This document shows, piece by piece, positions 16,247 to 24,808 of a stretch of DNA of 35,182 bases. The stretch spans positions 28,845 through 64,026 of the forward strand of contig PLEW01000131.1 in assembly GCA_003136555.1 (NCBI GenBank), written 5' to 3'. The stretch comes from Planctomycetota bacterium (GTDB lineage Bacteria; Planctomycetota; UBA11346). Positions within the stretch are counted from its first letter, which is position 1. Each line of letters opens with the position of its first letter. The position numbers and the translations under genes were made by a program. The notes beneath the pieces are model-generated. The model was not told the DNA's origin, made no database searches, and saw only the letters and a list, made by a program, of their open reading frames with translations.

Positions 16247-17875
16247 ATGGGGTGCATGCGCATCGCCCTTGCCCAGCTCAACGGCCAGATAGGCGACATC
16301 GACGGCGCTGCGGCAGCGATCCGCAATGCCGCCAACAAGGCCGTCTTCGAGGGCGCCGACCTCTTGGTCTGCCCGGAATTGGCGATGCTCGGCGGCTATC
16401 CGCCCCGCGATCTGCTCGAACGCCGCCATCTGGTCGCCCGGCAATGGAGCCTGGTCCAGGGCCTAGCGCGCGAGCTGCCGCTGCCGGCGCTGATCGGCTG
16501 CGTCGAGCCGCTGGATCCCGGATCCGGACCCTCGTTCGCCAATGCCCTGGTGGCCAGCGAGCGTGGGGCGATCATCGCCTCCTACCGCAAGCGCCTGCTG
16601 CCGACCTATGATGTCTTCGATGAACGCCGCTACTTCCGCGCCGGGACCGAGAGCTGCATCATCACCTTGGCGGGCATGCGCGTCGGGCTGACCATCTGCG
16701 AGGACATCTGGAGCGAGGAGTTCGCCGGGGTGGGCTATGGCCAGGACCCGGTGCGCGACCTGGCCGGCAGATGCGACCTGATCGTCAACAGCTCGGCCTC
16801 CCCCTACAACGTCGGCAAGCCGCTGCTGCGACATCGCGTGGTGGCGACCCTGGCGAAGACGGCCGGGGTCCCGGTAGCCTACTGCAACCAGGTGGGCGGC
16901 CATGATGAATTGCTCTTCGATGGCGATTCCTGCATCGTGACACCCGCTGGCGGCTGCCTCGCCGAAGCCCCGCGCTGGCAGGAGCAGGTGGTCATCGGCG
17001 ATCTCACCGCCAGAGCGCTCCCGGCGAGGACGATCGAGCCTCTGGGCGACCTCTACCAGGGCCTGGTGACCGGCATACGCGACTACTGCGCCAAGACCGG
17101 GCAGCGGCGGGTGGTGCTGGGCCTTTCCGGCGGCATCGATTCGGCCCTAGTGGCCGCGCTCGCGGTCGATGCGCTTTCTCCTGAGCATGTCATCGGCCTG
17201 CTGATGCCAGGACCCTATTCCAGCGCCAGCAGCGTCACCGATGCCGAGGCGCTCGCCGAGCGCCTCGGCATCGAGCACCACATCCTGGACATCAAGCCGT
17301 CCTTCGCCGTCATGCACCAGACCCTGTCCCCGGCATTCACCGCAGGCGCCAGCGGCATCATGGAGGAGAACCTCCAATCGCGGCTGCGTGGCACGCTGGT
17401 GATGGCGGTCGCCAACAAGCGCGGCGCGATGGCGCTGACCACCGGCAACAAGAGCGAGATCGCCGTCGGCTATTGCACCATCTATGGCGATATGAACGGG
17501 GGGTTGGCCCCGATCGGAGATCTCTACAAGACCACGGTCTGGGCACTGGCGCGCTGGCGCAATTCCCAGGGTCCCATCATCCCCGAAGCCAGCATCACCA
17601 AGGCGCCCTCAGCCGAACTGCGCGAGGGTCAGACCGACCAGGACAGCCTGCCGCCCTATGCAGTGCTCGACCGTATCCTCGCCAGCTACATCGAGGACGG
17701 CCGCAGCGCCGAGGAGATCATCGCCGGCGGGGAGGACGATGCGGTGGTGCGCCAGGTGGCGCGACTGGTCGAGACCTCGGAATTCAAGCGGCGCCAGGGG
17801 GCGCCGATCCTGCGCGTCTCGCCCAAGGCCTTCGGCATGGGCCGGCGGATGCCGCTGGCGCGCTTCATCCCCTGA
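16247..17875 (+). CDS. nadE: glutamine-dependent NAD+ synthetase
   Basis: 542 residues with the two-domain architecture of glutamine-hydrolysing NAD synthetase, which amidates deamido-NAD to NAD+. The N-terminal nitrilase domain (about 4-260) shows the Glu-Lys-Cys triad: Glu44 in VCPELAMLGGYPPRDLL, Lys115 in SYRKRLLP, and Cys151 in ICEDIW. The C-terminal synthetase domain has the PP-loop LSGGIDSAL (Ser294 onward), then TTGNKSEIAVGY and YGDMNGGLAPIGD. An ATG at 16256 begins directly at the usual family N-terminus MRIALAQLN with GGGG just upstream, so the true protein may be 3 residues shorter. The gene is 61 bp downstream of the PA14 gene. Confidence 0.92.
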   Translation: MGCMRIALAQLNGQIGDIDGAAAAIRNAANKAVFEGADLLVCPELAMLGGYPPRDLLERRHLVARQWSLVQGLARELPLPALIGCVEPLDPGSGPSFANALVASERGAIIASYRKRLLPTYDVFDERRYFRAGTESCIITLAGMRVGLTICEDIWSEEFAGVGYGQDPVRDLAGRCDLIVNSSASPYNVGKPLLRHRVVATLAKTAGVPVAYCNQVGGHDELLFDGDSCIVTPAGGCLAEAPRWQEQVVIGDLTARALPARTIEPLGDLYQGLVTGIRDYCAKTGQRRVVLGLSGGIDSALVAALAVDALSPEHVIGLLMPGPYSSASSVTDAEALAERLGIEHHILDIKPSFAVMHQTLSPAFTAGASGIMEENLQSRLRGTLVMAVANKRGAMALTTGNKSEIAVGYCTIYGDMNGGLAPIGDLYKTTVWALARWRNSQGPIIPEASITKAPSAELREGQTDQDSLPPYAVLDRILASYIEDGRSAEEIIAGGEDDAVVRQVARLVETSEFKRRQGAPILRVSPKAFGMGRRMPLARFIP

Positions 17876-18002
17876 TGCATCTGCTGACCCCGGGGCGATC
17901 CCTGCGATTGCCTTGCCAGCGCCGGGCCATCTCATCGAGCTTGTGACTTCGGCAGCGCGATCCCGCGCTTGGCCGGCTTGAGAACCAGGCGAGGAGCCGC
18001 GC

Positions 18003-19097
18003 ATGGCATTCACCATCGGATTCATCGGTGCCGGCGGCATCGCGCATCAGCATGCCAGCAACCTCAAGCGCATCGCTGGAGTCGAGCTGGTCTGCGCCAG
18101 CGATATCAGCGCGAGCGCGCTCGCCGACTTCACCACCAAGCAGGGTGTCGCGCGCAGCTATGCGGACTACCGCGAGATGCTGGCTCAGGAGCGGGATGTC
18201 GAGGCCATCTGCGTCTGCACTCCCAATGCCGAGCATACGCCGAACACCATCGCCGCGCTCCAGGCCGGCAAGCATGTGCTGGTCGAGAAGCCGATGGCGA
18301 TGAGCGTCGAGGGCTGCCGCGCGATGATCTCCACCGCGGCCCAGGCCCGCCGCCAGCTGGTGGTCGGCTTCCAGTATCGCTTCGATGGCCGCACCCAGCT
18401 GATCCGGCGACAGGTCGATGACGGCGCCTTCGGCAAGGTGCTGCATGTGCGCTGCCAGGCGCTGCGGCGGCGGGGCATCCCGAATTGGGGCGTCTTCGGG
18501 CGCAAGGACCTGCAAGGAGGCGGGCCGATGATCGACATCGGCGTGCATGTCATCGAGATGGCTCATTACGCCATGGGTTCGCCCAAGCCGCGGTCGGCCA
18601 GTGGCAACACCTGGACCTACCTCGGCGACCGCGCCAGCGCGGTCGAGAGCGCCTGGAAGAACTGGGACTGGTCCACCTATACGGTGGAGGATCTCGCGGT
18701 CGGGCTGATCCGCTTCGAGAATGGCTCCACTCTCTCGATCGAGGCCAGCTTCGCGGCGCACATCGAGAAGGACGTATGGAACTTCACCATGATGGCTGAG
18801 AAGGGTGGCGCCAGCTGGGATCCCGTGCAGGTATTCACCGACCAGAACGGCTATATGTTCACCCTTGCGCCGGCCTTCGTCCCCAACCAGGGCTGGGATG
18901 CGATGTGGGCGGAGAAGATGAAGCACTTCGTCGAGGTCTGCCGGGACGGCCGGACGAACCTCGCCAGCGGCGATGATGGGCTGATGGTGCAGCAGATGCT
19001 CGACGGCGTCTACCGCAGCGCCGCCAGCAAACAGGAGGTCTCGCTCTCAGCCGGTGGACCGACATTCGGACTGCCAGGGAGCATCGAGCTTCCGTAA
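18003..19097 (+). CDS. Gfo/Idh/MocA family oxidoreductase
   Basis: 364 residues. The Rossmann motif FIGAGGIA lies at 7-14, with the strand-2 acidic residue in SDISASAL. VEKPMAMS near 94 holds the catalytic lysine. GGGPMIDIGVHVIEMAHYAMG near 175-195 carries the conserved D-x-x-x-H region. It resembles sugar or inositol dehydrogenases of the family; the substrate is unknown. AGGAG lies 7-8 nt before the ATG. It is distinct from the other family member at 8.8 kb (different length and C-terminal domain), so the two are not a recent tandem copy. Its stop is 4 bp from the end of the convergent unknown gene. Confidence 0.85.
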   Translation: MAFTIGFIGAGGIAHQHASNLKRIAGVELVCASDISASALADFTTKQGVARSYADYREMLAQERDVEAICVCTPNAEHTPNTIAALQAGKHVLVEKPMAMSVEGCRAMISTAAQARRQLVVGFQYRFDGRTQLIRRQVDDGAFGKVLHVRCQALRRRGIPNWGVFGRKDLQGGGPMIDIGVHVIEMAHYAMGSPKPRSASGNTWTYLGDRASAVESAWKNWDWSTYTVEDLAVGLIRFENGSTLSIEASFAAHIEKDVWNFTMMAEKGGASWDPVQVFTDQNGYMFTLAPAFVPNQGWDAMWAEKMKHFVEVCRDGRTNLASGDDGLMVQQMLDGVYRSAASKQEVSLSAGGPTFGLPGSIELP

Positions 19098-19101
19098 AAC
19101 G

Positions 19102-19602
19102 TCATTCCTTGGGCTTGGTCCTGCCCGTGCCCTTTATCTTGGGCACCGCCTTGACCGGGGCATCGGCCTGCACCGGGGCGGGAGGCGCCGCCGGCTTGAG
19201 CATGCTGCCGACGAAGCCCTCGAAATGGATACCCGTCGAGACCGCGGTTGCCGGGAAGCCGAACCACTCGATGGTCTCCAATGGCAGCACCACGACCCCG
19301 GCCTCCAAGTGGTCGTCGCCGTAGATCTCGATGGTGGCCTGGCAGGTATCGAGGTCGATTCCCAGCACCTTCTTAATGCAGAAGGAGCTGAAGCTTACGG
19401 TGTTGGCGTGCAGGAAGCAGCTCCCCTCGGCGAAGGTCTGATCCACCAGCTGATCCTGGATCTCGACCAGCTTGCCCAGGCGCTGCGACTGCAGCCAGAG
19501 CTGTGGGCGCTCCTCCTGGAACTTCTCCAGGGCGAGCTGCCGCTGGAACTCGCTCAGGGCCTTGTCGCGGATGAGCTTTGCCCGCACCACCTTCTTCGGC
19601 AT
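19102..19602 (-). CDS. unknown 166-residue protein
   Basis: I do not recognise the family. The first 60 or so residues are charged and probably helical (MPKKVVRAKLIRDKALSEF), with a possible coiled coil. Residues about 62-130 look like a mixed alpha/beta core with GSCFLHANTVSFSSFCIKKV and ETIEWFGFPATAVSTGIHFE. The tail from about 135 is rich in Ala, Pro and Lys and likely disordered. The ATG at 19602 has GGAG about 8 nt upstream, and the codon pattern is consistent with a real gene. There is no signal peptide, so it is probably cytoplasmic. It converges on the Gfo/Idh/MocA gene and is divergent from serC. Confidence 0.65.
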   Translation of the reverse strand: MPKKVVRAKLIRDKALSEFQRQLALEKFQEERPQLWLQSQRLGKLVEIQDQLVDQTFAEGSCFLHANTVSFSSFCIKKVLGIDLDTCQATIEIYGDDHLEAGVVVLPLETIEWFGFPATAVSTGIHFEGFVGSMLKPAAPPAPVQADAPVKAVPKIKGTGRTKPKE

Positions 19603-19698
19603 ATGCTTCTCCAAGCAGCATCCTAGCCCGATCCATGCGTTTTCGCAATGGTTTCGCCATGGATTCATGACGATCTGGGATCGATTGAGGGGGAATCG

Positions 19699-19726
19699 CT
19701 GGCAGCCCCGCTCCATCCGCTAGAAT
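19699..19726 (+). promoter_or_regulatory. candidate serC promoter
   Basis: CTGGCA (19699-19704), a 16-bp spacer and TAGAAT (19721-19726), matching sigma-70 at 4/6 and 5/6. The predicted start is near 19733, leaving a short leader with GGGAG before the ATG at 19751. Confidence 0.4.
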
Positions 19727-19750
19727 CGGCGGTCTACCCGGGAGATTCCC

Positions 19751-20848
19751 ATGACCGCTCAAGCCAAGCCCCAACGCCTCTTCAATTTCAGCGCAGGTCC
19801 TGCGATGCTGCCGCTGGAAGTCCTCGAGGCCTCCGCCCAGGCGCTGGTGAACTACCAGGGCAAGGGTGTTGGCATCGCCGAAGTCAGCCATCGCGGCAAG
19901 GAGTTCGATGCGGTCATCGATGAGGCCATCCAGCGCTGCAAGAGCCTGCTGGGGGTGGGCGACACCCATGACGTGCTGTTCCTCCAGGGCGGCGCGACCC
20001 AGCTGTTCACCACCATACCGATGAATTTCGCCACCGGCACGGTCGACTACCTGGTCTCCGGCGAGTGGAGCCAGAAGGCCGCCAAGGCGGCGCAGGCGAG
20101 CGGCGCCAAGGTCAACATCGTCGCCAATTCCGAGTCCACCAACTTCGATCAGAGCGCCGCGCCCTCCACCTGGAAGCTCACGCCCGATGCCGGCTACCTG
20201 CATGTCTGCTCGAACGAGACCGTTCACGGGCACCGCCTGCCGGTGTGGCCCAGCCACCCCAATCTGGTCGTCGACGCCTCCAGCGAATTCATGGCCCGTC
20301 CACATCCGGTGAAGGACTGCGCTCTGGTCTACGCCGGCGCCCAGAAGAACCTCGGTCCGGCCGGGGTGGTGGTGGCGATCGTGCGCAAGGACTGGTACCC
20401 GCGCATCGGCAAGTCCGTGCCCGCCTTGTTCAACTTCCAGAAGCAGGCCGAAGCCAAGAGCATGGTCAATACGCCGCCGACCTTCGGCATCTACATCCTG
20501 CTCGAGACCTTCCGCTGGCTCGACCGCCAGGGCGGGCTCAGCGCGATCGAGAAGCGCAATGAGGAGAAGGCCGGCCTGATCTACCAGACCATCGATGCTT
20601 CGCAGGGCTTCTATAAGGCGACGGTGGCCGTCCCCGAGCAGCGCAGCCGCATGAACATCACCTTCCGCCTGCCGAGCGAGGAGCTCACCGACGCCTTCAT
20701 CAAGGAGGCCGACAAGCAGGGCATGGTCGCGCTCAAGGGCTACCGCACCGTCGGCGGCATCCGCGCGTCGATCTACAACGCCATGCCGGTGGAAGGCTGC
20801 CAGATGCTCGCGGCGCACATGCGCGACTTCGCGGCGCGCTCCCGCTGA
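19751..20848 (+). CDS. serC: phosphoserine aminotransferase
   Basis: 365 residues, standard SerC length. It transfers an amino group from glutamate to 3-phosphohydroxypyruvate in serine synthesis and also acts in pyridoxal phosphate synthesis. NFSAGPAMLP near the start is the family signature. LQGGATQLF near 79, VVDASSEF near 173-180 (PLP-contacting Asp175) and YAGAQKNLGPAG with the PLP lysine Lys199 are all present. The C-terminal GYRTVGGIRASIYNAMP matches the end of the family. GGGAG precedes the ATG by about 6 nt. The nearby glycerate kinase also handles three-carbon acids, but the two genes are 8.5 kb apart and not in an operon. Confidence 0.95.
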   Translation: MTAQAKPQRLFNFSAGPAMLPLEVLEASAQALVNYQGKGVGIAEVSHRGKEFDAVIDEAIQRCKSLLGVGDTHDVLFLQGGATQLFTTIPMNFATGTVDYLVSGEWSQKAAKAAQASGAKVNIVANSESTNFDQSAAPSTWKLTPDAGYLHVCSNETVHGHRLPVWPSHPNLVVDASSEFMARPHPVKDCALVYAGAQKNLGPAGVVVAIVRKDWYPRIGKSVPALFNFQKQAEAKSMVNTPPTFGIYILLETFRWLDRQGGLSAIEKRNEEKAGLIYQTIDASQGFYKATVAVPEQRSRMNITFRLPSEELTDAFIKEADKQGMVALKGYRTVGGIRASIYNAMPVEGCQMLAAHMRDFAARSR

Positions 20849-20875
20849 ACCGCTGGCGCTCCGCTGCTCGGCAAC

Positions 20876-20907
20876 CGCTCACGCACGGCGACCGCCGCGC
20901 GTGAGCG
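20876..20907. terminator. strong hairpin between convergent serC and miaA
   Basis: CGCTCACGC (20876-20884) is perfectly complementary to GCGTGAGCG (20899-20907), with an inner GGCG/CGCC pair in the loop. It lies between the two stop codons, as expected for a bidirectional terminator. A T-run is lacking. Confidence 0.5.
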
Positions 20908-20950
20908 CTGTGCCTGGCCTCTGCCACGATCCGGCGAAGGCGTCACCGGG

Positions 20951-21874
20951 CTAGCCGGCGGCAAGGAAGCCCTTGGCGAGCGCCAGCGCACGCGCGGATA
21001 GATCGGGGGCGTCGCCCGGCAACCAGCGGATGTCGCCCCAGCCGCGATACCAGGTCAGCTGATGCTTCGCCAGGCGGCGGCTGTTGCGGCTGACCAGCTC
21101 CACCGCGCGCGCCTCGTCGTACTCGCCCCGCAGCAGGCCGAGCACCTCCTTGTAGCCGACCGCCTGCCTCGCCTCGGGGCTCAGCCGGCCCGCCAACGCC
21201 TTGACCTCGTCGACCAGCCCGGCGGCGAACATCGCCCGGGCGCGCGCCTCGATGCGCTGGTGCAGGACTGCACGCGGCCATTCCAGGCCGAGCAGGAGCG
21301 TGCGCACGCCGGCCCGGCGCACGCCAGCGGTGGTATGGAAGCTGGAGTACGGCCTGCCGGTCAGACGATGGACCTCGAGCGCACGCACCACGCGCTGGCG
21401 ATCGTTGGGATGGCGCTGCGAGGCATAGGCGGGATCGATGCGCTGGAGCTCGCCGAAGAGCGCCTCGGCGCCCTCGCTCTGGAAGCGCGCGTTGAGCTCC
21501 TCCCGCACCGCCTGGTCGCGCGGTGCGCCTGCCGACAGGCCCTCGAGCAGCGCCTTGGCATAGAGCGGGCTGCCGCCGGCCACCAGCGCGCAGCCCCCGC
21601 GCTCTCCGATCTCGGCGAGCGCCGCATCGGCGAGCGCCAGCCAGCGGCTGACATCGCAGCGCTCATGCGGCTCGAAGCATGAGATCAGATGATGGGGCAC
21701 GGCACGACGCTCGGCAGGGCTGGGCTTGGCCGTGCCGATGTCCATCCCGGTGTAGACCGCCATGGCGTCCGCACTGATGATTTCGCCAGCCAGGGCGCGC
21801 GCCAGGCTCAGGGCGAGCGCTGACTTACCCGATGCGGTCGGTCCCAGCACCATCACCACCGGTATCGCAGCCAT
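20951..21874 (-). CDS. miaA: tRNA dimethylallyltransferase
   Basis: 307 residues, the normal MiaA length. It adds a dimethylallyl group to A37 of tRNAs reading UNN codons. The P-loop is GPTASGKS at 11-18, followed by ISADAMAVYTGMDIGTAKP, where the family usually has DS(M/R)QVY: here D-A-M-A-V-Y replaces the Ser and Gln. VAGGSPLYAKALLEG near 100, ASQRHPNDRQRVVRALEV near 150 and AVGYKEVLGLL near 240 also fit. The start at 21874 places the P-loop at the normal distance; an in-frame ATG 33 bp upstream would add an unusual Pro-rich stretch. It lies 81 bp downstream of the FlhB-like gene and could be read through from the flagellar unit. Confidence 0.92.
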   Translation of the reverse strand: MAAIPVVMVLGPTASGKSALALSLARALAGEIISADAMAVYTGMDIGTAKPSPAERRAVPHHLISCFEPHERCDVSRWLALADAALAEIGERGGCALVAGGSPLYAKALLEGLSAGAPRDQAVREELNARFQSEGAEALFGELQRIDPAYASQRHPNDRQRVVRALEVHRLTGRPYSSFHTTAGVRRAGVRTLLLGLEWPRAVLHQRIEARARAMFAAGLVDEVKALAGRLSPEARQAVGYKEVLGLLRGEYDEARAVELVSRNSRRLAKHQLTWYRGWGDIRWLPGDAPDLSARALALAKGFLAAG

Positions 21875-21955
21875 GCCAGGTTGTGGATGGGGAGCGCTGC
21901 CGTGCAAGCCATGGTGCTGGACGCGCGCGGGCCAGGCGGGCGCTCAACCTGTGGA

Positions 21956-22279
21956 TCAGCGCGTTGCCGGGGGGTAGCCCCGCGCGTCGCGCAGGCGGGC
22001 ATTGGTGCGGTAGATGTGCGCGAGCACCTCGGCAAGCGCACGGTAGAGCGTCGGGGGTACCTCGACATCGAGGTCGAGGACTCCCAGCAGATGGACCAGG
22101 TCGCGATCCTCGTGCAGTGCGACGCCATGATCCTTGGCCACCGCGATGATGCGCTCGGCGACCTCGCCCTGGCCCTTGGCGATGATGCGCGGCGATGAAT
22201 CCTCGGCATGCTGATAGCGCAGGGCGACCGCTCGGCGCCGATCCGGACGGCCGTCGGCGCGGCCATCATCCATGGCCAT
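21956..22279 (-). CDS. stand-alone FlhB C-terminal-domain-like protein (FlhB2/FlhX type)
   Basis: 107 residues. The sequence AVALRYQHAEDSSPRIIAKG, then GEVAERIIAVAKDHGVALHED and VEVPPTLYRALAEVLAHIYR, matches the C-terminal cytoplasmic domain of the flagellar export switch FlhB. It begins where that domain starts after the NPTH autocleavage site, and has neither the site nor any membrane helix. Such small FlhB homologues can partly substitute for the FlhB C-terminus in substrate switching. Its ATG overlaps the 3' end of fliK by 14 bp, suggesting translational coupling; an in-frame ATG at 22273 is an alternative. The partnership with FliK fits, as FliK acts through the FlhB C-terminal domain. 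Confidence 0.8.
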   Translation of the reverse strand: MAMDDGRADGRPDRRRAVALRYQHAEDSSPRIIAKGQGEVAERIIAVAKDHGVALHEDRDLVHLLGVLDLDVEVPPTLYRALAEVLAHIYRTNARLRDARGYPPATR

Positions 22280-24026
22280 CGTCCGCTGCCAGGGAGGCCA
22301 CGCGCAGGCCGGCGACCATCCCCAGCTGCTGCAGGCTCTCGGCCAACCCCGGCAGCGCCTCGGCGAGCGCCTGGCCGCCTGGACCATCCGCCAGCAGGGT
22401 GATCGCCATCGGTCCATCCTGGAGCCCCGACAGCCGCACGCTGATGGACCCCAGGTGCGAGAGCTCGGTGTCGACGCGCACGAAGGTGGCGGTGCCGCCG
22501 ACCGCCGGTCGGGAGGCGACGGCGATGCGGGTCGGCGTGCTGCGCCCCTGATCCTGCAGGGGCACGCCGAGCACGACATCATAGTCTGCCAGGGACGCTG
22601 GCTTGACCACCGTCATGGCGCTGCTCTCGCGCACTGCCAGGACGATCGCCTGGGAGAGGTCGGCGCGGGACGCGCTCGACAGGCCCTTGGTGGCAACTGA
22701 CACCTGGTCTTCCACCGCAGGAAGCGCCGCTGCGAGGCGCTTGACCAGGCTGCCGGTCGAGGGTGGCGCCGCGCTGCTGCGCACCCCGGCCAAGTCGAGC
22801 GCCTGCATCACCGCTGGCGAGCCGCCACGGGTGGCATCGGGGGTGCCCAAGGACAGCAGCTCGCGCAGTGCGCCATCACCGGTCGGTAGCTGCGCCGGCG
22901 GCCCGGCTGTCAGCGGGCGATCCGCCACCTCCGGCTCGCCATCAGGCACGCCCGCACCAGCCGGGATCGACATGCCGCTCGAGGCCGGATCGCTCCGGGG
23001 CGCTGCCGCCGTCTGCGCGTTCGACGACGGTGCTGCGGCGGAGTCGCTGGCCGCGGGCGTAGTGGCCGCAGACGCACCGGCTGCGGCTGATGCGGCGGTG
23101 CCGGAGGTCGAGGATGCTGGCGCTGCGCCGCTCTCCGGGAGTGCGGATGCGGGTGGCGGGCCGGAGGCCTGGACGGGAGCCCCGGCGCCCCCTGCTGCGG
23201 GCGCCTGCCCACCCGGCGCTGGCGGAGCTCGCGGTGGCGAGGGCTCGGTGGCTCCATCGGCGAGGTCGCCGGGTGCTACCGGATACTGGGCTTGGCTCTG
23301 GGCCTGCGATGGCAGTGCGGTAGCAGGCGGCGACGGTGGCGCGGCGCTGCCTGCGGGCGCGGGTGCGCTGGACTGGGCGCCCGCAGTGGCGGGGGGGGCG
23401 GTGGTGCCGAGATTTGCGAGCGCCTGCTGCACCACCGCCAACGCTGCGGCCGGATTGGGCAGGGCACCGGAGAGTGCACGCAGCGCCGTCGCGATGGTGG
23501 CGGGGGTGGCCGGCAGGCCATCGCGAGCGAGGGCCGCGAGCGCGCTGGCGAGCATCGCGGGTGAACTGCCCGGCGAGCTGGTCAAGGCATCGGTCGCGGC
23601 CAGCAGGGATTCGCGCGCCAGCGGGGCCCCGGCGTTCTCGAAGGCAGCCAGCACCAGGCTGCTGGCGTTGCCGGGCGGCAGGCCGAGGGTCTGCAGGCGA
23701 CCGGCGCTGGTCGAGGTCTCCGCCTGGTCGCCGGAGGCATCGTCGACCACGCGCAAATTGACCTGGGAACCGCTGGTGAGCACATGGAAGCGCATCACCG
23801 TGTCGGCAGTCAGGGGCACCTGGCTCGAGACCACCATGGTGGTCCCGCGCATGATCAGGACGTACTGTCCCGCACCGAGTCCCTGGACCACCCGGCCGCT
23901 GACCACATCGCCGGCGGAGAAGAGCGATGCTGGGTCACGCAGGACCAGCTGCGCCGACACCGGCACCGGCGCGCCGGCTGAGGTGTTTGCGGCGGTGGAG
24001 CCAGGGTTGACCAGGTCATCGGCCAT
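22266..24026 (-). CDS. fliK: flagellar hook-length control protein FliK-like
   Basis: 586 residues. The middle (about 215-385) is a long Ala/Pro/Ser-rich disordered region, as in FliK. The C-terminal 90 or so residues resemble the Flg_hook domain: FVRVDTELSHLGSISVRLSG, MAITLLADGPGGQALAEALP and LQQLGMVAGLRVASL. FliK measures hook length and triggers the export switch from hook to filament subunits through FlhB. The N-terminal 100 residues hold an OB-like beta-rich segment (SAGDVVSGRVVQGLGAGQYVLIMRG), found in some FliK-like proteins. It sits 9 bp after the fliA stop and overlaps the FlhB-like gene, giving a coherent flagellar operon. Confidence 0.75.
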   Translation of the reverse strand: MADDLVNPGSTAANTSAGAPVPVSAQLVLRDPASLFSAGDVVSGRVVQGLGAGQYVLIMRGTTMVVSSQVPLTADTVMRFHVLTSGSQVNLRVVDDASGDQAETSTSAGRLQTLGLPPGNASSLVLAAFENAGAPLARESLLAATDALTSSPGSSPAMLASALAALARDGLPATPATIATALRALSGALPNPAAALAVVQQALANLGTTAPPATAGAQSSAPAPAGSAAPPSPPATALPSQAQSQAQYPVAPGDLADGATEPSPPRAPPAPGGQAPAAGGAGAPVQASGPPPASALPESGAAPASSTSGTAASAAAGASAATTPAASDSAAAPSSNAQTAAAPRSDPASSGMSIPAGAGVPDGEPEVADRPLTAGPPAQLPTGDGALRELLSLGTPDATRGGSPAVMQALDLAGVRSSAAPPSTGSLVKRLAAALPAVEDQVSVATKGLSSASRADLSQAIVLAVRESSAMTVVKPASLADYDVVLGVPLQDQGRSTPTRIAVASRPAVGGTATFVRVDTELSHLGSISVRLSGLQDGPMAITLLADGPGGQALAEALPGLAESLQQLGMVAGLRVASLAADDGHG

Positions 24027-24035
24027 GGCCGCAGC

Positions 24036-24806
24036 TCAGCAGGCGCTATCGGGGTCGCCCAGCCGGCCCTTGAGCAGCGCCATGGTGCGACCATGGATCT
24101 GGCAGACCCGGCTCTCGGTCACTCCCAGCACTGCCGCGATCTCCTTCATCAGGAGATTCTCGAAGTAGTAGAGCTTGATCACCATGCGCTCCTGCTCGCT
24201 CAGCGTCTCCAACAGCGCGGCGATCAGCCGCTGGGAGTCCTCGCGCTCGAGATGGCGCGCGGGGTTCGCGGTCTCGTCATCATTGCGCGCCAGGGCGGAG
24301 CCGGTCTGCTGATCGTCGCTCACCGGGGCATCCAGGCTGACCTGCACCACCAGCTGGGCATCGCGCTCGATCCCGAGCATCTCCTCGACCGGCACACCAA
24401 GATGGTCGGCGAGTTCGTGATCGTCGGGCAGGCGCGAGAGGGTGCGCGATAGCTCGGTGACCGCCTGCTGGTAGTCGCGGGCGCGTTCACGTGCGCCACG
24501 CGGCACCCAATCACGTGCCCGCAGCTCATCGATCACCTGGCCGCGGATGCGCATCACCGCATAGGTGGAGAAGGCATTGTCGCGGCTGGCATCGAAGCGG
24601 TTCAGCGCATCGATCAGGCCTATGACGCCGGCATGGAACAGGTCATCGCGGTCGACCGACGCCGGCAGGTTGACGCAGATGCGCTCGACCACCGTATGGA
24701 CCAGCGGCAGATGGCGCAGGATCTCCTGCTCGCGCTCGCCACCGGTGCGCGTGTGCTCGGCCGTCTTGTAGGCCTTGACTCGATCGCTGTAGACGCTGGC
24801 GTTCAT
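24036..24806 (-). CDS. fliA: flagellar sigma factor FliA (sigma-28)
   Basis: 256 residues, with sigma-70 regions 2, 3 and 4 in order. Region 2: HLPLVHTVVERICVNLP, then DDLFHAGVIGLIDALNRFD and FSTYAVMRIRGQVIDELRARDWVPR, the last being the FliA-type 2.4-3.0 sequence. Region 3: LSRLPDDHELADHLGV. Region 4: LSEQERMVIKLYYFENLLMKEIAAVLGVTESRVCQIHGRT, the -35-binding helix-turn-helix. FliA directs late flagellar transcription, usually at TAAA-N15-GCCGATAA sites; I saw no such site in this window. Its ATG is 2 bp after the upstream membrane-protein stop, so translation is probably coupled. No FlgM gene is visible here. Confidence 0.9.
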   Translation of the reverse strand: MNASVYSDRVKAYKTAEHTRTGGEREQEILRHLPLVHTVVERICVNLPASVDRDDLFHAGVIGLIDALNRFDASRDNAFSTYAVMRIRGQVIDELRARDWVPRGARERARDYQQAVTELSRTLSRLPDDHELADHLGVPVEEMLGIERDAQLVVQVSLDAPVSDDQQTGSALARNDDETANPARHLEREDSQRLIAALLETLSEQERMVIKLYYFENLLMKEIAAVLGVTESRVCQIHGRTMALLKGRLGDPDSAC

Positions 24807-24808
24807 GA

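Noticed and set aside
14341-16338. 665-codon minus-strand frame opposite the PA14 gene
   Set aside because: Same reasoning: His/Asp/Gly/Ala-biased, no motif, and the plus-strand gene is solid.
8809-19097. The two Gfo/Idh/MocA genes as a gene duplication
   Set aside because: They share only family motifs and differ in length and C-terminal sequence.
22603-24168. 521-codon plus-strand frame opposite fliK
   Set aside because: Low-complexity Ala/Gly frame that mirrors the Pro/Ala-rich part of FliK.
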